Notes: a model not told the origin generated them from the sequence alone. A stretch of 64,000 nt of DNA from GCA-003244245 sp963712995 (GCA_963712995.1 CAVQKH010000028.1:15182-79181); one strand, 5' to 3'; positions 1 through 9,206 are shown, numbered from the stretch's first letter. Numbers and translations are program-made.

Positions 1-300
1 GCGCGGCACATCCATACACTGCACGACGGCGGGACCGCAGAAAGAGTGACCGACCCATCCGTGGGTCCCGAGCAACGCGTCGTCGACGCAGACACCGCAC
101 AGCGGCTGTGGAGTCTCGTCTCCACGCTCTCACCCCGCCGCCAGATACTCCTGCGGGAGCTGTTCCTCGACAACCCGCGACCCTACGCCGAGGTCGCCCG
201 CGCGATCGGAATCCCAGCCGGCGGAATCGGACCCACCCGGGCCCGGGCCCTGGCACAGCTGCGACACCGCCTCGATGAATACGGGCTGGGCCGCGCCTGA
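1..300 (+). CDS. Sigma-70 family factor, C-terminal part (cut by window start)
   Basis: The frame is open from base 1 and ends in TGA at 298-300, so this is the 3' end of a gene that begins outside the window. A GTG at 46 is possible but is probably internal. The last 55 or so residues form a sigma region 4-type helix-turn-helix: SPRRQILLRELF, then YAEVARAIGI, then an Arg-rich recognition helix ending in ALAQLRHRL. This is the part of an ECF-type sigma factor that reads the -35 element. Regions 1-3 are not visible, so its class and regulon cannot be named. It lies 113 nt upstream of the DyP locus on the same strand, with no evidence that it controls it. Confidence 0.75.
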   Translation, partial: ARHIHTLHDGGTAERVTDPSVGPEQRVVDADTAQRLWSLVSTLSPRRQILLRELFLDNPRPYAEVARAIGIPAGGIGPTRARALAQLRHRLDEYGLGRA

Positions 301-413
301 CCACCACCCGAAACTGGTGAGCGCTCGGTAACAACGGGTGAATCCTGTATCAGCGCAGTGGTGGCCCGACCTCAGTCCGTCGTGAGCAAGTCCACCAGAG
401 GAGGGGACAGACC

Positions 414-854
414 ATGACCGAGCAGACCCTGCAGCCCGTTCAGAACCCACTGACGGTAGTGATGAAGGCAAAGTCTTCGGAGGATTACCAGGCGCTTCGA
501 CAGATCGTCGAACACCTCCAGTCGCTGCCACCGGATCAGAACCCGATCACCGTCGCGCTCGCCAAGCTCAGCAATGTGCACTTCGCCAGGTTTGTGTTCC
601 TGGGCACCGACCAGCTCGGGCTGATCACCACCTACGACGGTGACTTCGAAGCGTACATCAATGAGTTCACCGACATCATCGGCGACGTGTTCAACAAACT
701 GCTGACGTATGTGGAGAATGCCCCGCCGCTGCCGGTGCAGACCTATCGGCAGGAGTTCCTGGACTACATCCGATCCGTCGACTACGGCTGCGTGGGGACG
801 TTCTACAGCGCCTACCCCGGGCAGACCGTGCTCGACATCCTGGACGCAGCCTGA
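414..854 (+). CDS. Conserved protein paired with DyP peroxidase
   Basis: A 146-residue soluble protein with no signal peptide or membrane segment. It starts at ATG 414, with AGGAGGGG about 10 nt upstream. It lies 53 nt before the DyP-type peroxidase and points the same way, so the two are probably co-transcribed. The sequence (LTVVMKAKS, ARFVFLGTDQLGLITTYDGDF, VGTFYSAYPG) resembles a module that, as I remember it, occurs before or fused to DyP-type peroxidases in actinobacteria. No catalytic motif can be recognised. A partner or cargo-adaptor role for the peroxidase is inferred only from gene order. Confidence 0.7.
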   Translation: MTEQTLQPVQNPLTVVMKAKSSEDYQALRQIVEHLQSLPPDQNPITVALAKLSNVHFARFVFLGTDQLGLITTYDGDFEAYINEFTDIIGDVFNKLLTYVENAPPLPVQTYRQEFLDYIRSVDYGCVGTFYSAYPGQTVLDILDAA

Positions 855-907
855 CATCCCGGTCTGAGCAGACCATGCTGAGCAGACCACAAGGAGGGAG
901 TACCGCG

Positions 908-2251
908 ATGGGGGCTGTCGAACTGGCCGATGTTCAGGGACTCATCCTTCGGGGGTACACCATGCAGGTGGCCCGGTATCTCGGCCTGAGCGTGCGTGAA
1001 CCGGCTGCCGCCCGCGCATTTCTGGCCGCGCTCATCGATGATGACCCCCTCGTTCCCTCCATCACCACCGCAGAGCCCTGGGCGGTCAAGCCGGACTGCT
1101 GCGTGAACGCAGGCATCACCTTCCCAGGCCTGGCGGCACTAGGAGTGTCACCCGAGTCCCTGGCCGGCTTCCCCGTGGCGTACCGCGAGGGGGCGGTGCA
1201 GCGCGGGGCCAGGGTGGGTGACGTCGACACCAGCGCACCCGAGCACTGGCTGCCCTGGGTCGCGGATCCGGAACTGCATCTGCTGCTGACAGTGTTCGCC
1301 CAGTCCTGCGATGCGCTCGAGGCGGCAACCAAGCAGCTGGAACAGGCCTGGCTCGCTGGTTGCCTCGAGCTGGGCCGGCACGACGGTGCGCGGCTGCCCG
1401 ACAATGTCGGGCACTTCGGTTACCGTGACGGCCTGTCCCAGCCCACCATCGACGGTGTCCCGCTCTCCGGGCTGCCGGATCATCTGCCGCGAGCCCCTGT
1501 GGGCGAGTTCCTGCTCGGATATCCCAGCCAGTTCGACAACTTCAGCTACCCGATACCGCAGCCGCCCGAGCTCGGCCTCAACGGCAGCTTCGTCGCTTTT
1601 CGCATACTCGAGCAAGACGTCGACGCATTCGCGGAATTCCTCACCCGGCAGGCGGTGGCGACCGGGATGTCAGAGGACCTCATCGCGGCAAAACTGTGCG
1701 GACGCTGGCGCAACGGCGTACCGCTGCACCTCTCGCCCAACACCGACACACCCGACCCACCGATCCCACCCGAGGCGCTGAACGACTTCGACTACGTCGG
1801 CGCGGACGGCGACGAGCGGGGTTACCGGTGCCCGGTCGGATCGCACATCCGCCGGATGAATCCGCGCAGCCAGCGCATCGCCAGCAACGGCGGTCACAAG
1901 CACCGCATCGTCCGGCGTGGAATCACCTACGGCCCGCCCTATGACCCGACGAATCCGCACGATGGGCAGGCTCGCGGACTGCTCGGCCTGTTCATCGGGG
2001 TCAGCCTGTGCGACCAGTTCGAGTTTCTCATGGCTCACTGGGCCAACGACGGAACCTTCGCCGCCGGGCTCGGGCGCACCAACGATCCTTTGATCGGCGC
2101 CCAAGCCAACGGGGCCGGAAGTTTCTCGATACCACGCCCGGAGGGGCGAGTGGTTCTGCCCGGCATCACCCGCTTCGTCACCACCCGCGGCGGCGCCTAC
2201 TGTTTCTTGCCGAGCATCACCGCAATCCGCTACCTGGCAAGCCTGGGCTAG
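908..2251 (+). CDS. DyP-type peroxidase
   Basis: A haem peroxidase of the dye-decolorizing family, which uses H2O2 to oxidise phenolic or dye substrates. The start is taken at ATG 908 because AAGGAGGG ends 9 nt before it; an in-frame ATG at 875 has no such site. The 447-residue product carries the family signature GYRDG near residue 171 (distal Asp) and SHIRRMNPR near 311, whose His is the likely proximal haem ligand. A downstream RRGITYG motif is also typical. No Tat or Sec signal is visible, so it acts in the cytoplasm or as encapsulated cargo. It follows the small partner gene at 414-854 and ends in a strong hairpin. The length is normal for the family. Confidence 0.92.
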   Translation: MGAVELADVQGLILRGYTMQVARYLGLSVREPAAARAFLAALIDDDPLVPSITTAEPWAVKPDCCVNAGITFPGLAALGVSPESLAGFPVAYREGAVQRGARVGDVDTSAPEHWLPWVADPELHLLLTVFAQSCDALEAATKQLEQAWLAGCLELGRHDGARLPDNVGHFGYRDGLSQPTIDGVPLSGLPDHLPRAPVGEFLLGYPSQFDNFSYPIPQPPELGLNGSFVAFRILEQDVDAFAEFLTRQAVATGMSEDLIAAKLCGRWRNGVPLHLSPNTDTPDPPIPPEALNDFDYVGADGDERGYRCPVGSHIRRMNPRSQRIASNGGHKHRIVRRGITYGPPYDPTNPHDGQARGLLGLFIGVSLCDQFEFLMAHWANDGTFAAGLGRTNDPLIGAQANGAGSFSIPRPEGRVVLPGITRFVTTRGGAYCFLPSITAIRYLASLG

Positions 2252-2282
2252 GCCGCTCGACTGTCGAGCGGCCTAGCCCAGG
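2242..2282. terminator. Bidirectional terminator hairpin between convergent genes
   Basis: Two perfect 19-bp arms (2242-2260 and 2264-2282) are separated by a 3-nt loop. The left arm includes the last codons of the DyP gene, and the structure sits 17 nt before the end of the convergent hydrolase gene. There is no clear U-tract, which is usual in high-GC actinomycetes. Confidence 0.85.
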
Positions 2283-2298
2283 GAAGCGTCATGGATGG

Positions 2299-3624
2299 CT
2301 ACCGGTCACCGGTCCCCATGGCGAGAACCCGGTTGGCGTCGGTGAGCTCGGTGTTGGGGCGGTAGTCGTTCTCCGGTCGGGGGCTGGTCAGGCCCAGCGC
2401 CCGCATCACCACCGATGTCATGGTGAGCCGGTCACTGGCAAACCCTCCGTGGGAGGAGGCATCGCAGCGGCTGTTGTCCGGGGCGAGCGAGCGCGAGACG
2501 ATGCTGGCGCCGCCACGGTTGCGGATGGCTTGTTCGAGGGTGAGCTCGGGATGCTTCTTCTCGAGCGGACGCCCGAAAAACTTCTGCATCCCGAGCAGCG
2601 GAACGTCGGTGTCCCCCGTCGGCCCCTCCAACGCGCGTGAGACCAAGTAGAGCAGGGACTTGTGGTAGATGTCGCGATCGCCGGCCCGGCAGGCGTCATC
2701 GAGTTCCCGCTCATCGCTCAAGTTGAACGTGGCGAACGATCGAACCAGGCCGTTCGACCCAAGATGGGGGAGCACCTCACTGACGAACTTGTCGACCCGA
2801 AGGGCCGGTGCGAGCAGCGTCAGCGACGCGACGGAGACCCCCGCATCCTTCAGGAGCGGCAGCAGCTTCGCGTGGAAAATCGCACCCGCGCTGTGTCCTA
2901 CCAGGTGCACCGCCACCTTGCCGGGTCCGTGCCGCTGGACGTAGTCCCGCAGTCGCAGCACGGTGAGAGATGCGCCCCCCATCACCATCATCTTAGCCTC
3001 TGCTTCAGCAGATGCCGGCGGCCAGGAGACCGCACCCGGGTTTTCGATCGGATCCGATGCGAGGCGGGCATTCTCCTTCATCTCGTCCCACATCCACCGG
3101 ATACTTTTCCGTGCAGCCAATTCGACCCCACGGTCGATGCCCTCTTTACCCCCCCGATCAATTATCTCAAAAAGGTTGAATCCGAACGGCAACTTGCCTT
3201 TTGTCAATTTGGCGAGCTCGTTCAGTAGTGTCTCTTTCACCCCGGTCTGCCAGGCGAAGAATATTGGATAGATGTTGTTGTTTAGCCACCAGTTGACGTT
3301 GTCCTGCGCCACGGACAACCCCTTCTCCTCACTGTTGAGGCCGCCGTGAGCGTAGAGCAGCACATGACGTTTCAGGCTCGGGTCCCGCTCGAGCCACGCA
3401 TGGTGCCAGCGGTCCATGTTCTCGAAAGCCCGGTCGATCTGGGTGGGAGAGCTGGCGAATTTGCCGTTCGACGACAGAAGTCCCTGGTTGCCGAGGTTGA
3501 TCATGTGCATAGCCAGGCGCCGGAGGTCGAGGGCCGTGCCGGTGACGAGGTTCCCGCCGGTTGCCGTCGTGGTGGCCGAGCGGCCACCGGCGGGCGGCGT
3601 CCCGGGCACTCCAGGGCGGGCCAC
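2299..3624 (-). CDS. Alpha/beta-hydrolase, 5'-truncated
   Basis: The product has an alpha/beta-hydrolase fold with the nucleophile elbow GHSAG (VHLVGHSAGAIFHAKLL). An oxyanion-type strand, HVLLYAHGGLN, precedes it. The substrate is unknown; the family holds esterases and lipases. The GTG at 3624 is the best remaining start, but the same frame continues upstream to about 3720 with protein-like sequence (HWGKGGFATLPYQDWLDSAYDAW), and then meets the TGA of a transposase remnant. The natural N terminus has therefore been lost and 3624 is probably an internal start. Without the missing part the enzyme may be inactive. It converges on the DyP gene and shares its terminator. Confidence 0.6.
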   Translation of the reverse strand: MARPGVPGTPPAGGRSATTTATGGNLVTGTALDLRRLAMHMINLGNQGLLSSNGKFASSPTQIDRAFENMDRWHHAWLERDPSLKRHVLLYAHGGLNSEEKGLSVAQDNVNWWLNNNIYPIFFAWQTGVKETLLNELAKLTKGKLPFGFNLFEIIDRGGKEGIDRGVELAARKSIRWMWDEMKENARLASDPIENPGAVSWPPASAEAEAKMMVMGGASLTVLRLRDYVQRHGPGKVAVHLVGHSAGAIFHAKLLPLLKDAGVSVASLTLLAPALRVDKFVSEVLPHLGSNGLVRSFATFNLSDERELDDACRAGDRDIYHKSLLYLVSRALEGPTGDTDVPLLGMQKFFGRPLEKKHPELTLEQAIRNRGGASIVSRSLAPDNSRCDASSHGGFASDRLTMTSVVMRALGLTSPRPENDYRPNTELTDANRVLAMGTGDR

Positions 3625-3720
3625 CCAGGCGTCGTAGGCGGAATCGAGCCAGTCCTGGTAAGGCAGGGTCGCGAACCCACCCTTGCCCCAATGCCCTGGT
3701 ACTCCAGCCGTAGATCGTGA

Positions 3721-3840
3721 TCATGTGAGTTGAGCTTGTTGACGGCGGTAGTGGCTGGCGCGGACTCGGTGTTGATGGCGGCGTCGCCAGTGTGACCAGG
3801 CCAGCGTGTCGGTGGCTCCTTGGGAGTAGGTACTGCCAGG
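3721..3840 (-). mobile_element. Transposase 3'-end remnant
   Basis: Read on the minus strand, this stretch encodes TLAWSHWRRRHQHRVRASHY and a few more residues before TGA at 3721-3723. That Arg/His-rich WRRRHQ ending is typical of the extreme C terminus of several actinobacterial insertion-sequence transposases. Only about 35 codons are recognisable. The stop codon is directly followed, in the same frame, by the headless hydrolase, so this is the element that replaced its 5' end. The IS family is not certain. Confidence 0.5.
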
Positions 3841-3959
3841 CGAACCGATGATCACGTTCCGCGTTGACGACTCGACCACCGCGCAGCCGGCGCCCCTACC
3901 CAACAACGAGGACGAATCGGTAGTGTGTCGTTCCGGGAACGAAGACAAAGGGGCCGCTC

Positions 3960-4289
3960 GTGATTTTTATCGTGGTCAAATTCACTATTCGCGCGGACAA
4001 GGCTGACGAGTGGTTGTCGCTCGTCGACGATTTCACCCAAGCCACACGGGGTGAGGCAGGAAACATCTTCTTCGAGTGGTCCAGGAGCGTCGACGTGCCC
4101 AACCAGTTCGTTCTCGTCGAGGCGTTCGCAGATGACGCGGCGGAGGCACACGTGAACTCCGAGCATTTCAAGACCGCTATGACGTGGATGCCCGAAGTGA
4201 TCGCGGCGAAGCCCGAAATCGTCAGCGTCCAGGTTCCGCAGAACGGCTGGGGTGAGATGGGAGAACTGACGCCGGTCGACCCTCGTTGA
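3960..4289 (+). CDS. Antibiotic biosynthesis monooxygenase-like (YgiN/ABM) protein
   Basis: A 109-residue dimeric alpha+beta barrel-type protein. The start is GTG 3960. The pattern IVVKFTIRADKADEWLSLVDDF followed by GNIFFEWSRSVDVPNQFVLVEAF, HVNSEHFKTAM and a closing strand is the standard ABM/quinol-monooxygenase layout. Such proteins oxidise quinols or polyketide intermediates without a cofactor, or bind haem. The cognate substrate cannot be read from the context: the gene stands alone between a transposase remnant and BrkB. The length is normal for the family. Confidence 0.8.
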   Translation: MIFIVVKFTIRADKADEWLSLVDDFTQATRGEAGNIFFEWSRSVDVPNQFVLVEAFADDAAEAHVNSEHFKTAMTWMPEVIAAKPEIVSVQVPQNGWGEMGELTPVDPR

Positions 4290-4326
4290 CCCTGCCTGTG
4301 GCAGCTCATGCCGATACTGTGACGGG

Positions 4327-5397
4327 ATGAGTTCGGTACGCCCGGTCCCGGAGACCGAGCTCATGGGCGGCAGGGAGCTCTCCGCCGACCACGCCTGGCA
4401 CACCCTGCGGCGCTATCACCTCGGTCGCCTCGTCGCTGCGGCGTTCCTCCGCTTCCGCTACGGCGACGGGTTCAGTCATGCCCGCGCTTTCGCGTTACAG
4501 CTCGCGCTGGCGGCGGTGCCGCTGCTCATCGCCGGGGCGGGCCTCGCGTCGGCCCTGGGCGCGGAGTCATTCGCCGAGGTCGTGGCGCGGACGGTGGTGG
4601 CGATCTCGCCGGGCAGCAGTGATGACCTGATTCGTCAGGTCATCACTGCCGGCAACGCGGCCGACGAGGCCAGCAAACGGGGCGAGGTCGTGGTCATCCT
4701 CGGATTGGGTACCGCCTTCCTCGCGGCCACCTCGGCGTTCGCGCAGCTTGAGCGCGGCGCCAACCGCATCTACGGCACGGAACGGGATCGTCCGAGCCTG
4801 CGCAAATACGGCCTGGCGATGGTGCTGACGGCGACCGCGGGGGTCGCCATGGCCCTCGGGCTGCTGTGCATCGTGGCCGGGGACGCGTTCGGGGAGGCCA
4901 TCGAGCAGGTCTACCACTGGGGCGCCGCAGCCGAGACCGTGTGGGACGTGCTGCGATGGCCGCTGGGGCTCGGCGCGCTGTTATTCGCGGTGACCGCGCT
5001 GTTCCGGTACGCCCCGCGGCGGCGGCAGCCCGGGCTTTCCTGGCTGGCGGCCGGGGCCGGGATGACCGTGCTGGGGTGGCTGATCGTTTCCGCCCTGCTC
5101 GGGGTGTACATCGCCGTTGCCGACAACTTCGACGACACCTACGGGCCGCTCACCGCGGTGATGGCACTGCTGCTGTGGGCCAACCTCACCGGCATCGCCC
5201 TGCTCTCCGGGATCGCCTTGGCAGCCCAACTCGAGGCCGTCCGGGCGGGGCGCACCGACCCGCTGCTGGCCGACACCGACAACGACGGCATCCCGGACGA
5301 GCTCGACGAGGAAAACGCCGGTACAGGCACCTACCTGCGGGCGGGGCCGTCTCGCGCCGCTGATGTGTGCGAGGGTGGAAAGCATGGTGGTGAGTAA
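4327..5397 (+). CDS. YihY/BrkB-family inner membrane protein
   Basis: A 356-residue polytopic membrane protein of the YihY/virulence factor BrkB family. About six hydrophobic segments are visible, for example LQLALAAVPLLIAGAGLA, VVVILGLGTAFLAATSAF, MVLTATAGVAMALGLLCIV, GLGALLFAVTALF, AGMTVLGWLIVSALLGVY and VMALLLWANLTGIALLSG. The DNFDDTYG-PLTAVMALLLW region near residue 265 is typical of the family. The hydrophilic tail contains DTDNDGIPDELDEEN, which resembles a calcium-binding thrombospondin type 3 motif. The molecular function of the family is not settled. Its 3' end overlaps the DUF2252 gene. Confidence 0.88.
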   Translation: MSSVRPVPETELMGGRELSADHAWHTLRRYHLGRLVAAAFLRFRYGDGFSHARAFALQLALAAVPLLIAGAGLASALGAESFAEVVARTVVAISPGSSDDLIRQVITAGNAADEASKRGEVVVILGLGTAFLAATSAFAQLERGANRIYGTERDRPSLRKYGLAMVLTATAGVAMALGLLCIVAGDAFGEAIEQVYHWGAAAETVWDVLRWPLGLGALLFAVTALFRYAPRRRQPGLSWLAAGAGMTVLGWLIVSALLGVYIAVADNFDDTYGPLTAVMALLLWANLTGIALLSGIALAAQLEAVRAGRTDPLLADTDNDGIPDELDEENAGTGTYLRAGPSRAADVCEGGKHGGE

Positions 5398-6769
5398 CGA
5401 GTCCATCAGGCACGACCGCTTCGAAGAGTTCCGTGCCTACGCCGAACGCCGGGCTCGCGGCAGTGTGGAGGTCCCCCCGCTGCAGCTGCTGCCGCATGAA
5501 CGGCGGTGGCATGTGCGCCAGACGCTGCTGGAGGACCACCGTTCCCGGATCGAGAACCGTCCCGAGGGCGCGCAGGCCAAGTTCGACACGCTGGCCAAGG
5601 ACGTCCTCCGTTTCTTCCGGGGCACCGCCCTGCTGTACTACCGCGACCACGGGGGATCCGACGCGCATCTGCCGATCGTGTTCACCATCGGCGATGTCCA
5701 CCCGGAGAACTTCGGGGTCATGCCGAACTCTGACGGCGCCCCCTTCTTCGGGGTGAACGACTTCGACGAGGCGTGGGCGGCGCCGTTCTCCTACGACGTC
5801 AAACGCGGCGCCACCGGCTTCTGGATCGTCGCCACCGAGAACGGCATAAAGAAGAAGGACCGCCGCCGGATCGTCCGCGCGTTCATCGACGGCTACCTCA
5901 GTGCCATGCGCGCGTACTCGAAGGATGACCGGTCGAGCACGTTCCAGTTCCGCCTTGACAACAGCCCGGAGATGATCCGCTCGCTGCTGAAGCGGGCGAT
6001 GACCGACCGCACGGAGTTCCTCGCCGACCTCATCGACCTGGACACCGCCCGGTTCCGTCCCAGCAAGAAGTGCGTGCCGCAATCCTCGCGCATCGCGGAG
6101 TTCCAGAAGGTCGTGGACCGCTACGTGAAGACGAACACCCTGGGCGAGATCCCGCGGCCGAAGTCCTTTTTCCGGGTGCTCGACGTGGCCCGCAAGAAGG
6201 GCAGCGGGACCGCGAGCCTCGGGCTCGACCGGTTCTTCGTGCTCGTCGAGGGCTGGGATCCCGACCCCCACCGTTCGGTGATCCTCGAGATGAAGCAGGC
6301 CCGCCGCTCAGCACTGTACGGGCTGGTACCGGCCAACGACGTCACCCCCGGCGAGGACTCTGACCACTCGGAGTCGGCCCGGCGGGTCGTCGCCGCGCAG
6401 CACGTGCACCTGGTGGGCGGGGATCCGCTGTACGGGTTCGCCGAGATCGACGGGCGAAGTTTCCTGGTGCGGGAGCGCAGCCCGTTCAAAAACGAGATCG
6501 ACGTCGAGGATCTCGATGCCGATGGCCTGGCCGAGTATGCGGATATCTGCGGCCAGGCGCTCGCCCAGCCGCACGCCCGCTCCGACGCCGAAACCGGGAT
6601 CATGCCCGGAAGCGCCGAAGAGCGCATCCTGTCCTCGATCATCCCGGAACTGTTCTGTTCCGACGTCGGGGACTTCGCCGAGGTCGCCGCGCGGCGCGTG
6701 TACGACGACCATGCACTGTTCCGGCGTGACCACGCATGCGGCGCCTTCCAGTACTGGGACTCCGATTGA
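5384..6769 (+). CDS. DUF2252 protein (kinase-like fold)
   Basis: A 461-residue DUF2252 protein. I chose ATG 5384 because GGTGGAAAG lies just upstream; GTG 5363 in the same frame is the alternative. Either start overlaps the end of the BrkB gene, so translation is probably coupled. Typical motifs are FFRGTALLYYRDH, the kinase-like loop IGDVHPENFG near residue 100, and NDFDEAWAAPF, which carries the likely metal-binding Asp. The C-terminal half contains QHVHLVGGDPLYG and GQALAQPHARS. Members are widespread in actinomycetes and of unknown substrate. A protein- or small-molecule-kinase-like fold is a family-level inference. Confidence 0.85.
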   Translation: MVVSNESIRHDRFEEFRAYAERRARGSVEVPPLQLLPHERRWHVRQTLLEDHRSRIENRPEGAQAKFDTLAKDVLRFFRGTALLYYRDHGGSDAHLPIVFTIGDVHPENFGVMPNSDGAPFFGVNDFDEAWAAPFSYDVKRGATGFWIVATENGIKKKDRRRIVRAFIDGYLSAMRAYSKDDRSSTFQFRLDNSPEMIRSLLKRAMTDRTEFLADLIDLDTARFRPSKKCVPQSSRIAEFQKVVDRYVKTNTLGEIPRPKSFFRVLDVARKKGSGTASLGLDRFFVLVEGWDPDPHRSVILEMKQARRSALYGLVPANDVTPGEDSDHSESARRVVAAQHVHLVGGDPLYGFAEIDGRSFLVRERSPFKNEIDVEDLDADGLAEYADICGQALAQPHARSDAETGIMPGSAEERILSSIIPELFCSDVGDFAEVAARRVYDDHALFRRDHACGAFQYWDSD

Positions 6770-6820
6770 CGCCGCTGACGGAGCTGCCCCATTGTGGTCA
6801 AGGCGTGCGCCCCGTAGGCC

Positions 6821-7285
6821 TCAGCAGCCTGTGGGTCTCGCCCCGGCAGCAGTGCCGGGGGCTTCCGATGGCTGCCCTTGCTGTTGGTGTGGATCCGTGG
6901 GGGTGGGGCAGGCCCTGACGGCTGCCGCTATCTCAGCGTGGAGATCAAACACCTGGTCAAGTCCGGTGCTCTCCAGCGAGTGGGTGACCGCATGGTTGTC
7001 ATCGATGACAAGGGCCAAGTGGCAACCAGCGGCTTCTTGGCCGGCGAGGATCTCGACGAGGATGTTCAGCCCGATCGAAGCCAGGAACCGAACAGCCGAC
7101 AAGTCGATCACAAGATGGGAGGGTACGACGTTGATCGCGTTCAGCTTCTCCCGCAGAGCAGGTCCGGTGAGTAAGTCGACCTCACCGACCACCACGCACA
7201 GGATCGTGCCCGGCGAGACCTCGCTTGCCGTTACGTTGAGTAGCTCCTCAGTAATGACCCGACTGGTGTCACAGGACTCGTGCAT
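6821..7285 (-). CDS. STAS-domain anti-sigma factor antagonist
   Basis: A 154-residue STAS protein. The start is ATG 7285, supported by the very strong GGAGGGAGGAGG just upstream; the longer open frame to 7546 has no such support. A single STAS domain covers residues about 18-115. The switch loop VIDLSAVRFLASIGLNIL carries the Ser that is normally phosphorylated by an RsbW-type kinase. The tail (PTPTDPHQQQGQPSEAPG) is low complexity. No partner anti-sigma kinase is next to it. It is divergent from the NAD-binding channel gene, 202 nt apart, and the two may share regulation. Confidence 0.88.
   Translation of the reverse strand: MHESCDTSRVITEELLNVTASEVSPGTILCVVVGEVDLLTGPALREKLNAINVVPSHLVIDLSAVRFLASIGLNILVEILAGQEAAGCHLALVIDDNHAVTHSLESTGLDQVFDLHAEIAAAVRACPTPTDPHQQQGQPSEAPGTAAGARPTGC
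6841..6860. terminator. Possible terminator hairpin
   Basis: Eight-bp perfect arms (CCCCGGCA and TGCCGGGG) around a GCAG loop lie within the last codons of the STAS gene and 71 nt after the convergent DUF2252 gene. It could stop transcripts from both sides. No U-tract is present. Confidence 0.45.
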
Positions 7286-7487
7286 CGCTTCCCTCCTCCC
7301 TCCGCTCCACAGGTAGGCGGCCCCGCAGCGTTGCAAACCAGGAACCGGCAATCGTGCGGCCGTGAATTTAGCAGCCTCCCATCCCTCGTCCTGGCCACCT
7401 GGCGGTCGGGTGGCGGAGCAAGCCGCTACCCGCAGACCACTGGCCCTGGTCAGGCTCTCGAACCACGCATCGTAGTCTCGCCAGGTT

Positions 7488-9206
7488 ATGGCGACGGATG
7501 AGGAACAGCTTCGGCGGAGCCCGCACCTGGTCGTGTGCGGTGACAACCCGCTGGCTTATCGCCTGGTCGAGGAGCTCGTCACCCAGATCGGTAACGAGGT
7601 GACCGTGATCCTGCCCTCGACGGGACGCAACTACGGACCCCGGATCGCGTTGTTGCCGAAGGTACGGGTGATCGAGGCGCCCGAGTTGAGCGAGGGTGCC
7701 TTCCGCGCCGCGCAGGTGGAACAGGCCAGTGCGGTTGCCTTGGTCGGTGAGGACGACGTCGGCAACATTCATGCCGCGCTTCGAGCCCAGGAGCTCAACG
7801 CTGACCTGCGGCTGGTGATCCGTTTCCTCAACATGAATCTCGGTGAGCGCATCCGGACACTGTTCCCTGGCTGCGCCGTGCTCTCCGACGCTGACACCGC
7901 GGCCCCCTCCTTTGTGGCTGGGGCTCTGAGCGAGCTGGCGCCCAGCTACGTACGGCTGGCGGACCGGACACTCTATGTCGCGCGACGGCGCGACGTGGCT
8001 GCGGATCGCCTGATCTGTGCGGTCGCCGACACCAGCGTGCCAGGACATCCCGAACTGTTACCAGCCGACCAGGATCAAGCCGATCTCGTGTTGGCCGAAG
8101 GGCAAGCCGCCCTCGGCGATACCACCACTCATCGCCGACGACTCAACCTGCCGCGTGCCCTCTGGTCGCGTATCAAGGTGTGGTTCAACCGCAAGCTGGC
8201 CATTGCGACTGTCGGATTATTCGCCCTGCTAGGGCTCGGGACGGTCCTGTTCGCCAGTGTGGGCGGCTTCTCCTGGTCCGGCGCTGTCTATCTCACCCTC
8301 CTGAACGCCGCTGGGGCCGCCCAGCCTGACACCGAGTTGAGCACCATCAACAAGATCACTCAAACGATGGTTACGATCGTAGGGATCTCGATCATCCCGG
8401 TGGTCACCGCGACGGTGGTCGACGCAGCCGTGAGCTCCCGGCTGGACACCATTCTGGGCAGGCTCCGCCCCATCGCCGGTCATGTGATCGTCGTCGGGCT
8501 GGGTAACGTCGGCGCCCGCGTCGTGGCGCAGTTGCATGATCTGGGTGTTCCGGTGGTGTGCGTGGACAATGACGAGCACGCCCGCGGCGTGCCGCTCGCG
8601 AGGCAGATCGACGCGCCGATCGTGTTCGGCGATGCCAGCCGAGAGGCCACCCTGCGCGCCGCGTATCTCGACACCTGCCGCGCGTTGGTGGCCGTCACCA
8701 ACGACGACGTCACCAACCTGGAAACAGCCCTGCAGGGCCGCGCGATGAGCCACGATCTACGCGTTGTGCTGCGTTTGTTCGACAGCGACTTCGCCGAGCG
8801 GGTCCAACGCAACTTCGGTATCGCCATCTCCCAGAGCGTGCCCAACCTCGCCGCGCCTGCCTTCGCTGCCGCGATGCTGCGCCGCGAGGTGCTGGGCACC
8901 ATTTCGGTCGGGCGCATGGTTCTGCTCATCGCCGAGGTGCCCGTCCAGGCGGGTTCCGAACTTGACGGCCTGGCCAGCCAGGCCGTCAACGCGCCCCGCC
9001 AGGTACAGGTGATCGCGATCCAACGTCACGCGACGGACACCCTGGAACTACCAGCGCCCCCAGATCACCTCCTCGCCAGCGGTGACCGCCTGATCATCCT
9101 GGCGACCCGCGCGGGGCTCGGCCGGGTCCTGATCCGCAGCGTCGCGACAGAGCTCTGGCGTCAACTGGACGAGACCGGGTCTGTCTCCCCGATAACCGGC
9201 CGGTAA
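7488..9206 (+). CDS. NAD-binding ion channel / CASTOR-POLLUX-like protein
   Basis: A 572-residue protein that combines two Rossmann-type TrkA-N/RCK domains with a short membrane pore region. The N-terminal Rossmann domain starts HLVVCGDNPLAYRLVEEL near residue 13. Two hydrophobic segments follow at about 233-257 (LAIATVGLFALLGLGTVLF) and 295-315 (MVTIVGISIIPVVTATVV), with a pore-helix-like SWSGAVYLTLL between them. A second, canonical Rossmann motif, VIVVGLGNVGARVVAQL, begins near residue 330, and an RCK_C-like end follows. The selectivity filter is not a classical TVGYG, which fits CASTOR/POLLUX-type channels. The ATG at 7488 has no obvious ribosome site. Confidence 0.82.
   Translation: MATDEEQLRRSPHLVVCGDNPLAYRLVEELVTQIGNEVTVILPSTGRNYGPRIALLPKVRVIEAPELSEGAFRAAQVEQASAVALVGEDDVGNIHAALRAQELNADLRLVIRFLNMNLGERIRTLFPGCAVLSDADTAAPSFVAGALSELAPSYVRLADRTLYVARRRDVAADRLICAVADTSVPGHPELLPADQDQADLVLAEGQAALGDTTTHRRRLNLPRALWSRIKVWFNRKLAIATVGLFALLGLGTVLFASVGGFSWSGAVYLTLLNAAGAAQPDTELSTINKITQTMVTIVGISIIPVVTATVVDAAVSSRLDTILGRLRPIAGHVIVVGLGNVGARVVAQLHDLGVPVVCVDNDEHARGVPLARQIDAPIVFGDASREATLRAAYLDTCRALVAVTNDDVTNLETALQGRAMSHDLRVVLRLFDSDFAERVQRNFGIAISQSVPNLAAPAFAAAMLRREVLGTISVGRMVLLIAEVPVQAGSELDGLASQAVNAPRQVQVIAIQRHATDTLELPAPPDHLLASGDRLIILATRAGLGRVLIRSVATELWRQLDETGSVSPITGR

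Noticed and set aside
875..907. ATG 875 as start of the DyP peroxidase
   Set aside because: No ribosome site, whereas ATG 908 follows AAGGAGGG.
7285..7546. Longer STAS protein starting at 7546
   Set aside because: The extra 87 codons overlap the start of the divergent channel gene and lack family resemblance; ATG 7285 has a very strong ribosome site.
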